A DNA stretch of 64,000 nt from Erpobdella octoculata (Eukaryota > Annelida > Clitellata > Hirudinida > Erpobdellidae): positions 21,082,732 to 21,146,731 of the forward strand of contig OZ022238.1 of assembly GCA_963978895.1 (NCBI GenBank), in the 5' to 3' direction. Position numbers and translations under genes: made by a program. Below the pieces are notes generated by a model. That model did not search any database. It was not told the origin of the DNA and saw only the letters and a program-made list of their open reading frames with translations. Of the stretch, positions 9,675 through 25,848 are shown one piece after another. Position 1 is the stretch's first letter; every line of letters begins with the position of its first letter.

Positions 9675-10054
9675 ATGTCAACGTCAAGGGTTGCACCAGT
9701 ATTTAAAATTTAAAACACATCATCTTGTACTGTTTCTGTAAAGTACATTTTTTCTAACAAGCATTGCTTTCCAAGGCTAGCTACCTTACTTGCTGTTTTT
9801 GGCAAATAAACAATTTACTTCGAAGAACAAGTTTCAAGAAAAAAAATTTTCTATTATATGGGAGAAAAGAATTCTAAAACTCTTATTTCATGATCAATTT
9901 TAAATTTAATAATTTATGGATATTTTAGAAAAAACAACACATTTCAAATCTGATTTTATTGAATGTCCAACTTAAATGTCTGATGTTTGTAACCATGCGA
10001 TTTAGCATTTGGTCGATTTAAGTTGATATTATAGTTCAAGTTGAGTTGTCTTTT
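9675..10054. other. AT-rich intergenic stretch
   Basis: No ORF, RNA gene or repeat motif that I can support. Confidence 0.4.
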
Positions 10055-11580
10055 GCGTTTTGGTTATTTTTCATTTATTGCTGGCCGACCACTAGCTTTT
10101 CTTTTGCTTCCTCTTGTCATTTCAGGGGCTCTTCTTTCTAGTGCAGTAGTATTACACCTCTTTGGTGGTTTCTGAGCAGATTACTGCTCCCAATACTATG
10201 TAGTAGTGTTTTCCATTGACCCACAGATAAGATTTTATTCAATCGGGAAGACATCTTTTCCAGTCCAGCAGCCGAGGATCCAAATTTGTTGTGCAATTGT
10301 TTCATTTGACACAAAATATTTTGAAACATTTCATTGTTGGCAGCATCATTTTGAACCTTTTCAGTAATATCTTCCATATCATCATTTTTCAAACTATCCA
10401 AACTCAATGGTATCGCCAAATTGATATTTTTGTCTGGTGTTTCTTTTTTACTTGCTGCCTCTTCCGCAATATTTGGAACTGCTGAAGAAAATGTAGGTTC
10501 ACTTATGAGAGATTCATAAAAATAAAGTGTCTCAGCCTTATTTTTGAAAGCCAATATTGATATTAAATTTTTAGAGTGGGCCGACACAGGGCGTTATCTT
10601 ATTGAAATATTTCATGACATCAGCTTGATGCTTGCAAAAATTCCCATGCACACCATCTGCACATGTGCACACACCTGTTTCGGCATCCACTGTGTAGCAT
10701 ATCAATTTTGAGGTTTCACTTTGAACCTGGAATGTTGTTTCTAATATTAGAAATTTGTGAATACGCAGACATCCGTTTCATTCTCTCAAGAAATAAAAAT
10801 GGCGTAGCATCACGAGACTATGCAAAATTACGATGTCGGCAACAGTAGTATTAAACTATAGAAGTACACTTAAATCTACAAGAGCATTTGCAGCGATGAA
10901 GGACCATGTCTATAAATAGCCGAACTGTCACCTCACTGAAATTATTTGTGTGATGGCCTTGGTGTATCGGAGAACGAAATGCCAGGAACCACAAAGATTT
11001 ACGATTCCAGTACAGTTCAAGACGTTTTTGCCACAATGGATATCTAGAGCTACTCGGAGAAGACTTGGCAATATGAAATTGTTCAGCTGCTTTGAGTTTA
11101 GATAAAAATCTCATAATTGATTTAAATTCATGCATCAGGATTGGTCGGTCTTCATTTTATATTCTATTTTTGCTGTCCCATAACTATCTCCAGTTAGCCT
11201 GGTAAACATAAAAAATATAAAGTCTCAGAACGAATTCTGGCTATGTACTTTTTAGTGCATTCTGCTCTGCGTCAGAGTCATCTGTCATGATCACTTTCGG
11301 AAACGTTTCAACGCCAAATGTTGTATGCCTCTTCATAAACTCAAAACTCTTTTTATAATCCTTTTCATTTTGACCAGCTGTTATAATGACAGCCAAAGGA
11401 ACTGTTCCAGCTGAAGTTGTTGTCTGGACAAATGTTATGGAATTATTTTCTGAATCACAAGATGCAGTACTGGGATTCTCAGTGCCATTTAATATATAAG
11501 CGGGCAACTTCTGCTTTGATATCTGAAAACAAAAAATTTTAACTCTTTGTGAGGATAGATAAAGCAAGTTGATTACCATT
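10055..11580 (-). pseudogene. MULE-like transposase remnant with SWIM zinc finger
   Basis: On the minus strand, 11579-11241 encodes GTVPLAVIITAGQNEKDY and FPKVIMTDDSDAEQNALKS, a MULE-type transposase core in which the Asp residues of MTDDSDAE would be catalytic. Then 11135-10851 has a W-x-LAFR segment and NNFSEVTVRLFIDMVLHRCK. Around 10700-10590 a SWIM finger is readable (CTCADGVHGNFCKH, spacing CxCx8CxH) in a further frame. The ORF at 10587-10138 is a helical tail and, after another frameshift, a basic C-terminus (GSKRKASGRPA) ends near 10055. At least three frame breaks make it inactive. The terminal repeats were not found. Confidence 0.7.
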
Positions 11581-11715
11581 TTTAATTGATTAATTAGCTG
11601 TGATTTAAATTTAAATCATACTATAATTTAATTACTTTTCAATAACTTAAACATAGCTCTAACCAAATGCAAAGCTATGTTTCTGTTAAAAATCTATATA
11701 TATAAAAGAACATGT

Positions 11716-11811
11716 CCTGACTGACTGACTGACTGACTGACTGACTGACTGACTGACTGACTGACTGACTGACTGACTGACTGACTGACTGACTGACTGA
11801 CTGACTGACTG
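11716..11811. repeat. (GACT)n microsatellite
   Basis: About 24 GACT units just inside the Helitron-type 5' end. Confidence 0.95.
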
Positions 11812-11924
11812 ATAATCAACGCCGAGCTCAAACGCCTCATCCTAGGAACGTGAAATTTGGAGCTTATATTACTTTGATTGCGTAAGCATCCACTAAAATA
11901 GGATTTTTGAAAATTTTGCTCCTG

Positions 11925-12800
11925 AGGGGAAGAAACTGGAAAACAAACTTTTTTCTAAAACAATGTATATCTCGAAAACCAAAAATGAGGATATTTTGAA
12001 ATTTGGTATATGGATTCTTCTTAAAAAATAAAAAGATACGTGTTTCACAATTTTTTGAAAATTCGGTTTCCCGGACCTCAAATGTGGGTTGGAAAATTGA
12101 GTTATTTGGTTTTTAAAGTAGCTGCTACTCAAAAACTGTGAATGCTACAGGAATAAAAATTAGTATTTAGTTTCTACTCCAAAAATAATGAAATGCGTGT
12201 TTTAGCATTTCTTGAAAATTTGGTTTCCAGGACTTCAAATGTGGGGTGGAAAATAGATTTATTTGTTTTTTAAAGTAACTGCTACTCAAAAACTGTAAAG
12301 ACCACAGATGTAAAAATTAGTATTTAGTTTCTATTCTAAAAATAAAGATATAAGTGTTTCATCATTTTTTACAAATTTTGTTTCCAGGACCTTAAATGTG
12401 TGGTGGACAATAGGATTACTTGGTTTTTAAAGTAGCTGCTACTCAAAAACTGTGAATGCTACAAAATTAAAAATTTGTATTTTATTTTCTACTCTAAAAA
12501 TAATGATCTACTTTTTTCACCACTTTTTAAAAATTTGGTTTCCAGGACTTCAAATGTGGGGTGGAAAATAGGGTTATTTGGTTTTTAAAGTAACTGCTAC
12601 TCAACAACTGTAAGTGCTACAGATGTAAAAATTAATACATAGTATCTATTCAAAAAAAAAGATATACGTGTTTCACCATTTTTTTTTTAAATTTGGTTTC
12701 CATGACTTCAAACGTGGGGTCAAAATAAGGGTTATTTGATTTTAAAATAACTGCTACTCAACAACTGCAAGCATTACATATGTAAAACTTAGTATTTTGA
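11925..12800. repeat. ~158-bp tandem repeat, five degenerate copies
   Basis: The marker GGTTTCC recurs at 12065, 12232, 12379 (as TGTTTCC), 12537 and 12695, that is spacings of 167, 147, 158 and 158. Each unit has the order TTTCACcATTTTT, TTTGGTTTCCaGGACTTCAA, ATGTGGGGTGGAAAATA, GTAaCTGCTACTCAA and a T/A-rich end. Copies differ by scattered substitutions and small indels. It looks like a satellite that grew inside a Helitron. Confidence 0.8.
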
Positions 12801-12805
12801 GGTTT

Positions 12806-13137
12806 TGTGCCGGTTAAAAGTAGCTGAGTCCAGTTTATCACCTGTCGGGCCAAGCCGTTATTTTACGGTCTTTTTACGGGCCAGGCTAAACCTTAAATCA
12901 AGGTGGTACGGGCCGAGGTTTTTCACTTAGCATATAGACATTTTAGTGATTTCAGGGTCTTCAGACGGGCCGGGCCAAACCTGAAGTCAAGGTGGAACGG
13001 GCCGAAGTTTTTCATCAAGTATATAGAATTTCTAGGCCTGTAAAAACGGACCGGGCCCAAATTAGACGGGCCCGGCCAGGAATTTTGGTTTTGAAACGGG
13101 CTGGGCCAAGTTGTCGACGGGCCGAGCCGACACCTAT
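12806..13137. repeat. hAT-like terminus with CGGGCCGGGCC subterminal repeats
   Basis: Degenerate CGGGCCrGGCC-type motifs are spread over 330 bases and end at about 13137 in ATAGGTGTCGGCTCGGCCC (minus strand). The form, a short TAGGTG-like end next to subterminal motif repeats, matches the other hAT ends in this window. No target duplication could be set because the partner end is not visible. Confidence 0.45.
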
Positions 13138-13199
13138 GGATGCACGGTTCAAATTCTCTAATTTAATGCGAGCGAAGCCGCTACGGGCACTGCTATTAT

Positions 13200-13517
13200 T
13201 TATATAAAAAAACAAAATTTTTTTTTGAATAGTTTGTTGGTTAGTACTATTAAAATATAACTCATTTTAAAAGAATCAGCTGTTTGACGGGGCCTAATGT
13301 GTTTTTTTCTCCAAACAGTGTGCCACCACAGCACAGTTCGAGATGTTGGATTTTTTATTGCATCTGCAAAATCTTTCTCTGGGGCCTCATCTGACTCCAT
13401 TTTATCTTGATGAAATTGTATTGCCTCTGCAATGCCCAATCCATCTTGAAAATATTTTACACACAATAAACAATGAATATTATTTTTGAGAACCAAAAAA
13501 CTAATAGGATAACACAA
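13200..13517 (-). pseudogene. Unclassified ORF fragment, possibly transposase
   Basis: A 105-residue minus-strand ORF beside the hAT-like terminus contains FADAIKNPTSRTVLWWHTVWRKKHIRPRQTA. I do not recognise a domain with confidence. Its position next to a hAT end suggests a transposase remnant. Nothing more can be said from the sequence. Confidence 0.3.
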
Positions 13518-13703
13518 AAATTATGCAGTATTCCAATAAATGTAATATTGTATGTTCATGCAACATATTTCAGATTAGTAGTTTAAGAGTTTTAAATACC
13601 TTCAAATATTTCACACATCTCTTATCCAGCTGGAAGTAATGACAATGCTTGATGATTTCCAACTGTGTGGCTGAGGTTAAAGTTGATTTCTATTTAACAA
13701 TTC

Positions 13704-14425
<722 letters not shown>

Positions 14426-14577
14426 AGAATACTTGTTTATTCGTTTTATAGACACGCAAACATTTAACAGAAATTTGCATATTTTATAGACAAATAAATA
14501 AGTTACACTAAGGTTTGTAAAAACAAACTTGGAGATCAACCAACAGGTAAAGATGAACACAGTTTTGTATATATGTA

Positions 14578-15000
<423 letters not shown>

Positions 15001-15001
15001 A

Positions 15002-15130
15002 CTAGCTGAACCAGCAAACGTTGTTTTGCCTTATAAATTATTTTAGTTTTTTTTATTAAAAGTTTAATGTACAAATTATGTCAATTTAAAAAAAACAATA
15101 TCTAAGGGCAATCGAGTGTACAATGTTTTT
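15002..15130 (-). mobile_element. Helitron 3' terminal fragment
   Basis: CTAG at 15002-15005 and the following ~115 bases are closely similar to the 3' end at 14053 (CTGaaCCAGCAAACGTTGtTTTGC, then TTATAAATTATTTTrGTTTTT and CAATCGAGTGTACAATG). It breaks into a short TA tract at about 15130. Confidence 0.65.
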
Positions 15131-15152
15131 TGTATATATATATATATATATA

Positions 15153-15665
15153 AGTTTAAGTTTAAGTTTATTTGGATTTCAGGCGCCCTTTTTTGTTACA
15201 CCTCAGGGCTCCTTTTACAATAAAAACAACAAAACAAAACAGTAAAAATAAATCAAAAAAAATAATAAAAAACACAAAAATCAGCAGGTCAGGAAAAATG
15301 AAATAATTTCTCTCTGATCATCAGTTTGGATAGGATTTTGCAAATAGAAATGTCTTTAGCTCGGCTTTGATTAAACTCAATGTAGTGGCTTCTCGGATGC
15401 TGGCAGGCAACACGTTCCATGTTGCCGGTCCAGTTATACTGAAGGCTCGACTGCCGTAAGTTTTTGTTCGAGTAATGGGAACAACTAGATCACCACGACT
15501 AGCTGATCGGTGACGAGATAAGTTGGAATTGTTATCAGACACAGTAATACACAGCTCTTGCAAATATGAGGGGGCTTCGCCATGGAACGCCTTGTAGACT
15601 AAAGTCCCAATTTTGAAAGTAATTCGCTCAGAGAAACGCAGCCACCGGAGTTCAGTTTTCATTAT
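15153..15665 (-). pseudogene. CR1/L2-type LINE 3' end
   Basis: The minus-strand ORF at 15662-15321 is the C-terminal tail of a LINE ORF2: ITFKIGTLVYKAFHGEAPSYLQELC, the R-S-A-S-R-G-D-L-V-V-P block, FSITGPATWNVLP and a final LKTFLF. The 3' UTR ends in AAATAAACTTAAACTTAAAC (complement of 15150-15175), a simple tail next to TA repeats. The 5' part is missing, as expected for a 5'-truncated LINE. Confidence 0.85.
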
Positions 15666-15745
15666 TATAACTACTTTTTTTGTGAGTAGTTAAATAAAAT
15701 AGTTAACTACTTGTAAAGTAGTTAAAAACCATCACTGACTGCTAG
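15665..15745. repeat. hAT-like terminus with AACTACTT repeats
   Basis: Read on the minus strand it starts CAGTGATGGTTTTTAACTAC and repeats (A)ACTACTT/AAGTAGTT in both orientations, so it can fold. This matches the form of a hAT end with subterminal repeats. The other end is not found. Confidence 0.4.
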
Positions 15746-15769
15746 TATATATATATATATTAATTGAAT

Positions 15770-16430
15770 CATCTATATGTATCCCATTTGCACAGTCATG
15801 CGTTTATTTTAATTTTTCATATAAGTTTACTTTTATTTTAATTCATCACATGGTTTTATTTAAATTTTTCACCTTTTATTATTCTATTTCATACTTTTTT
15901 ATTTCAATATACTGTCACTAGATACCTATAGTTTAATTTCATTAATCTTCTAATAATTTTAAGTGTTTTAATTTCTATTATTAGTATTATAGACTTCATT
16001 CAATTCGTCCTATCTATTTATATTTATTTATTTTATTTTATTAATAATAATTATTATTTAATTTATCTTTATACTTCTTTTCATTTATCAATTTTATAAG
16101 CTCTCGTAATTTACTTATATCGTCATACTCTGGTTTTAAATACTTTAATTTAAATATTTATTTAATATAGGCAGATGTTTACTATATATTCTTTAGCTGT
16201 TTACGTAATACGACATTTTAGGTTACGGACTCTGAAGATGACTGTAGTCGAAACTGGCCAGTCAGTCCTAATTATTATTATTTGTATTATATAAATTTTT
16301 AAAATGGACTCTAGTTTACGTCGTAAAATTAAATATTTTGAACAGTTTATTAGAAAAGTCATTAATGCAAAGTGGTCGTTTGTTTTTAACGGAGTGTGTT
16401 TACGAGAGGGGATTTTGCCAAAGTATATTA

Positions 16431-16434
<4 letters not shown>
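15770..16434 (+). mobile_element. PLE 3' UTR, hairpin and N-terminal start of ORF (pLTR-like)
   Basis: AT-rich sequence resembling the 3' UTR of the PLE at 51188-51597 is followed by CTGAAGAT-GACT-GT-AGTC-GAAAC (16232-16254) and an ORF from 16304. The ORF reads [19 protein letters not shown] then [13 protein letters not shown]. It stops against (TA)n. This layout is the same as at 51598-51800, so it is the start of a PLE copy that goes no further than about 45 codons from its Met. Confidence 0.65.
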
Positions 16435-16477
<43 letters not shown>

Positions 16478-16528
16478 AATACTTCGGCGCTATATGTTCT
16501 TTTAAGCAAAAATATATATATATATATT

Positions 16529-16621
<93 letters not shown>
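16434..16621. repeat. (TA)n tracts enclosing a tiny PLE fragment
   Basis: Two TA tracts (about 16434-16472 and 16513-16621) enclose 40 bases that on the minus strand (16512-16473) read [14 protein letters not shown]. This matches the motif [11 protein letters not shown] of the neighbouring PLE piece. Confidence 0.7.
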
Positions 16622-16623
<2 letters not shown>

Positions 16624-16856
16624 CGAATAAACTGTGGAATCAATTTATCTTTGAGACACGCTCTAAGAAACACAACTCGCCATTTGGCAGAAACAACTTT
16701 TCGAGCCAAATTCTCGACCTTTCGGCACAAAACTCTCTGTTCGAGACTACAATTAGCCAAAAACTTTTCCATTAAACTTTTATTGTCAGACCGACGGACC
16801 GTTTCAGCTATGTCAGCCATCTTCAGGGTCAAAAGTAAAACGAGAAAAGTAAACAA
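16622..16856 (-). mobile_element. PLE 5' part (pLTR-like), minus strand
   Basis: The minus-strand frame has [23 protein letters not shown], then [20 protein letters not shown] and [15 protein letters not shown] before TA repeats. The same hairpin motif, CTGAAGAT...GAAAC, spans the complement of 16801-16826. It lies just downstream of the GIY-YIG ORF at 17686-16964, the same order as at 49.4-51.9 kb, so this is the next tandem copy's start. Confidence 0.7.
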
Positions 16857-16963
16857 ACAGAAAGAACCGAAATTGTCAAAGAATTAGCACACTAACAAAA
16901 GAAAAAACGAAAAAACACTCTACCTATCAAATCAAAAGAATATAAAATTTATACTATTGGAAA

Positions 16964-18719
<1,756 letters not shown>

Positions 18720-18720
<1 letters not shown>

Positions 18721-19157
18721 AATAAAAACTTTTATAATACAGAAATAAATCCAATTGTTCGAAATAGTAGCAATCCCAACTGATTCCAAACGTCAATCTA
18801 GTCAAACTTACGATAGCGTAAAGCTAAAAATAGCTATATTTAAATAAACAAGTGTTGAGCGCAGTCACTAAACTAAAGCGTAATTTCAACGATAAATATT
18901 ATTATATTTCAATGTTATAAACATTTTCAATGTTAAAAGTAACCAGTACAGGCTTTATGACTATAAATCCAAACGCAGACCGAACAACTCGAATACGAAC
19001 AGCTAAATAGATATGGGACCAGCTGGGTACAACACAACAGCTCATAAGGATTTGGCTGATTGTCCAGATGCTATTATATAGACGTCCATGATCTGGCTAA
19101 ATCTTGCTTGAAGCTTTCAATCGTTGTTACGTAACCTAAATTTGAATTTTATTACTC
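18720..19157. other. AT-rich stretch before the Helitron array
   Basis: No gene. Its right end (about 19085-19157) is a diverged copy of array sequence (GCTTGAAGC.TTCAA.CGTTGTTACGTAA...TTTGAATTTTATTAC), so an older related Helitron lies next to the array. Confidence 0.5.
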
Positions 19158-19163
19158 ACCCCC

Positions 19164-19199
<36 letters not shown>

Positions 19200-19649
19200 C
19201 CGCTCGCTCACACGCTCCACTCCGCTCATTTTGAGACGGATTTCAAATTTTTTTTTCTCTATATTTGATCCACCTTGACTCTCAAAGTTGTGTGAAAGTT
19301 TCATTACGATCGGATGAATGGTGTAGCAATGCATAAAGGACATACATACAAACATTCATTTTTATATATATACTAGTGGACTTACCCGGCGTTGCTAGGC
19401 GTTTTCAGAGGTTTTTTATCATTTTTCTCTCTTGCTCCCTTTTCCTTCCCCGCTAGCTCTCCCGTTTCCGTTCCCGCTTGCTCTCCCGTTTCCGTTCCCG
19501 CTCGCGCTCATTTTTTCCCCACTCTTTCATAACTTATTTTAGCCCATAAAACGTAAAATAGATTTGCTCAAAGTTGCTTGAAGCCTTCAAACGTTGTTAC
19601 GTAAACAAAATTTGAATTTTATTACGCAATTACCTTCGATGGTCGTACA

Positions 19650-19762
19650 TAGGAACTTTTGGCCTGGAAAGTTAAGAAGGGGTAAAAGTTAAGAAGATTT
19701 GGACTCCTTCTCCGATCCCCCGGCTCAGGGGGCCAACAAACCTTCCGGGCCAAAAGTGCCTA
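19650..19762. mobile_element. 113-bp foldback MITE inside the array unit
   Basis: The ends are inverted repeats: TAGGAACTTTTGGCCTGGAA at the left and, reversed, TAGGCACTTTTGGCCCGGAA at the right. The flanks share TACA on both sides, a possible 4-bp duplication. It is copied along in every array unit, so it entered before the array formed. Confidence 0.55.
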
Positions 19763-19882
19763 TACATGATAATTGCATAAGTTTGCGAAGCACTTTTACA
19801 ATTGCGTAACAGGCATTACTTGCTTCCCAGTCTTCCATAATGTGACCGATTGCGCGTTATTACAAATTATAAGGGATGTCAC

Positions 19883-20135
19883 GGGTAGTTCTTTTTGGAA
19901 TTTTCGTGTTCGTGTTCGGGTTTGTGAAACTAGAGTTTTGGGGTTCGGGTTTGTGAAACTAGAGTTTTGGGGTTTGGGTTTGTGAAACTAGAGTTTTGGG
20001 GTTCGGGTTCGGGTTTGTAAAACTCGAGTTTTCGGGTTCGGGTTTGTGAAACTCAGGTTTTCGGGGTCGGGTTCGGGTTTGTAGTTTTAAAAAAACCGGG
20101 TTCGGGTTCGGGTACTGGTTTATGATTTCAAATCC
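19883..20135. repeat. GGGTTCGGGTTTGTGAAACT minisatellite inside the array unit
   Basis: Degenerate units of about 25-30 bp with GTTCGGGTTTGTGAAACT and GAGTTTTGGGG. The outer edges are AAGGGATGTC and, reversed, CAGGGATTTG, which resemble hAT ends (shared AGGGAT), but I could not find an 8-bp duplication. It recurs in each unit. Confidence 0.6.
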
Positions 20136-20390
20136 CTGGATTGATTTTAAATTTACCTAGTGTATATACATATACAAACGAGAGCGATCAATTCATCTAT
20201 TGGACATTACACGTATTGAATAAACTCTAACAAGTTATTTTATTAGCTTTCCAAATAATGTGATTTCTTTGGCCGAAGGAGGCTTAATTGTTTTATTTCG
20301 ATCGCGGATCGGTCCGGCCAGATAATCAGGCGGATTAGTGGTCTAGCTTACACACTCACCAATAAAATGACATATTTATGACTCACCCCC

Positions 20391-20508
<118 letters not shown>

Positions 20509-20683
20509 CCCCGCTCGCTCACACGCTCCACTCCGCTCATTTTGAGACGGATTTCAAATTTTTTTTTCTCTATATTTGATCCACCTTGACTCTCAAAGTT
20601 GTGTGAAAGTTTCATTACGATCGGATGAATGGTGTAGCAATGCATAAAGGACATACATACAAACATTCATTTTTATATATATA

Positions 20684-21701
20684 CTAGTGGACTTACCCGG
20701 CGTTGCTAGGCGTTTTCAGAGGTTTTTTATCATTTTTCTCTCTTGCTCCCTTTTCCTTCCCCGCTAGCTCTCCCGTTTCCGTTCCCGCTTGCTCTCCCGT
20801 TTCCGTTCCCGCTCGCGCTCATTTTTTCCCCACTCTTTCATAACTTATTTTAGCCCATAAAACGTAAAATAGATTTGCTCAAAGTTGCTTGAAGCCTTCA
20901 AACGTTGTTACGTAAACAAAATTTGAATTTTATTACGCAATTACCTTCGATGGTCGTACATAGGAACTTTTGGCCTGGAAAGTTAAGAAGGGGTAAAAGT
21001 TAAGAAGATTTGGACTCCTTCTCCGATCCCCCGGCTCAGGGGGCCAACAAACCTTCCGGGCCAAAAGTGCCTATACATGATAATTGCATAAGTTTGCGAA
21101 GCACTTTTACAATTGCGTAACAGGCATTACTTGCTTCCCAGTCTTCCATAATGTGACCGATTGCGCGTTATTACAAATTATAAGGGATGTCACGGGTAGT
21201 TCTTTTTGGAATTTTCGTGTTCGTGTTCGGGTTTGTGAAACTAGAGTTTTGGGGTTCGGGTTTGTGAAACTAGAGTTTTGGGGTTTGGGTTTGTGAAACT
21301 AGAGTTTTGGGGTTCGGGTTCGGGTTTGTAAAACTCGAGTTTTCGGGTTCGGGTTTGTGAAACTCAGGTTTTCGGGGTCGGGTTCGGGTTTGTAGTTTTA
21401 AAAAAACCGGGTTCGGGTTCGGGTACTGGTTTATGATTTCAAATCCCTGGATTGATTTTAAATTTACCTAGTGTATATACATATACAAACGAGAGCGATC
21501 AATTCATCTATTGGACATTACACGTATTGAATAAACTCTAACAAGTTATTTTATTAGCTTTCCAAATAATGTGATTTCTTTGGCCGAAGGAGGCTTAATT
21601 GTTTTATTTCGATCGCGGATCGGTCCGGCCAGATAATCAGGCGGATTAGTGGTCTAGCTTACACACTCACCAATAAAATGACATATTTATGACTCACCCC
21701 C

Positions 21702-21769
<68 letters not shown>

Positions 21770-21944
21770 CCCCGCTCGCTCACACGCTCCACTCCGCTCA
21801 TTTTGAGACGGATTTCAAATTTTTTTTTCTCTATATTTGATCCACCTTGACTCTCAAAGTTGTGTGAAAGTTTCATTACGATCGGATGAATGGTGTAGCA
21901 ATGCATAAAGGACATACATACAAACATTCATTTTTATATATATA
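20684..21944 (-). repeat. Helitron array unit 2
   Basis: 1,261 bp. Short TA tract at 21703-21767. Confidence 0.85.
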
Positions 21945-24597
<2,653 letters not shown>

Positions 24598-25615
24598 CTA
24601 GTGGACTTACCCGGCGTTGCTAGGCGTTTTCAGAGGTTTTTTATCATTTTTCTCTCTTGCTCCCTTTTCCTTCCCCGCTAGCTCTCCCGTTTCCGTTCCC
24701 GCTTGCTCTCCCGTTTCCGTTCCCGCTCGCGCTCATTTTTTCCCCACTCTTTCATAACTTATTTTAGCCCATAAAACGTAAAATAGATTTGCTCAAAGTT
24801 GCTTGAAGCCTTCAAACGTTGTTACGTAAACAAAATTTGAATTTTATTACGCAATTACCTTCGATGGTCGTACATAGGAACTTTTGGCCTGGAAAGTTAA
24901 GAAGGGGTAAAAGTTAAGAAGATTTGGACTCCTTCTCCGATCCCCCGGCTCAGGGGGCCAACAAACCTTCCGGGCCAAAAGTGCCTATACATGATAATTG
25001 CATAAGTTTGCGAAGCACTTTTACAATTGCGTAACAGGCATTACTTGCTTCCCAGTCTTCCATAATGTGACCGATTGCGCGTTATTACAAATTATAAGGG
25101 ATGTCACGGGTAGTTCTTTTTGGAATTTTCGTGTTCGTGTTCGGGTTTGTGAAACTAGAGTTTTGGGGTTCGGGTTTGTGAAACTAGAGTTTTGGGGTTT
25201 GGGTTTGTGAAACTAGAGTTTTGGGGTTCGGGTTCGGGTTTGTAAAACTCGAGTTTTCGGGTTCGGGTTTGTGAAACTCAGGTTTTCGGGGTCGGGTTCG
25301 GGTTTGTAGTTTTAAAAAAACCGGGTTCGGGTTCGGGTACTGGTTTATGATTTCAAATCCCTGGATTGATTTTAAATTTACCTAGTGTATATACATATAC
25401 AAACGAGAGCGATCAATTCATCTATTGGACATTACACGTATTGAATAAACTCTAACAAGTTATTTTATTAGCTTTCCAAATAATGTGATTTCTTTGGCCG
25501 AAGGAGGCTTAATTGTTTTATTTCGATCGCGGATCGGTCCGGCCAGATAATCAGGCGGATTAGTGGTCTAGCTTACACACTCACCAATAAAATGACATAT
25601 TTATGACTCACCCCC

Positions 25616-25673
<58 letters not shown>

Positions 25674-25848
25674 CCCCGCTCGCTCACACGCTCCACTCCG
25701 CTCATTTTGAGACGGATTTCAAATTTTTTTTTCTCTATATTTGATCCACCTTGACTCTCAAAGTTGTGTGAAAGTTTCATTACGATCGGATGAATGGTGT
25801 AGCAATGCATAAAGGACATACATACAAACATTCATTTTTATATATATA
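24598..25848 (-). repeat. Helitron array unit 5
   Basis: 1,251 bp. Shortest TA tract of the complete units, about 25618-25671. Confidence 0.85.

Larger units (their letters stand above)
11693..12800 (+). mobile_element. Non-autonomous Helitron-type 5' end with internal tandem repeats
   Basis: The sequence begins A|TCTATATATATAAAAG, the classic Helitron 5' end inserted after an A, followed by CATGTCCTGACTGACTGAC and a long GACT run. The next part (CAACGC..., then CCTAGGAACGTGAAATTTGG, then CGTAAGCATCCACTAA) matches the usual arrangement of animal Helitron 5' regions. It runs into a five-copy ~158-bp tandem repeat. No clean CTRR 3' end with hairpin is seen before the hAT-type terminus at about 12806-13130, so the 3' boundary is a guess. 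Confidence 0.55.

Noticed and set aside
9480..9706. Pro/His- or Gly/Met-rich ORFs
   Set aside because: Translations of the GGGGATGG subterminal repeat.
19883..20150. Complete hAT MITE within the array unit
   Set aside because: Ends share AGGGAT but no 8-bp duplication was found at either possible boundary, so I call it only a minisatellite with hAT-like edges.
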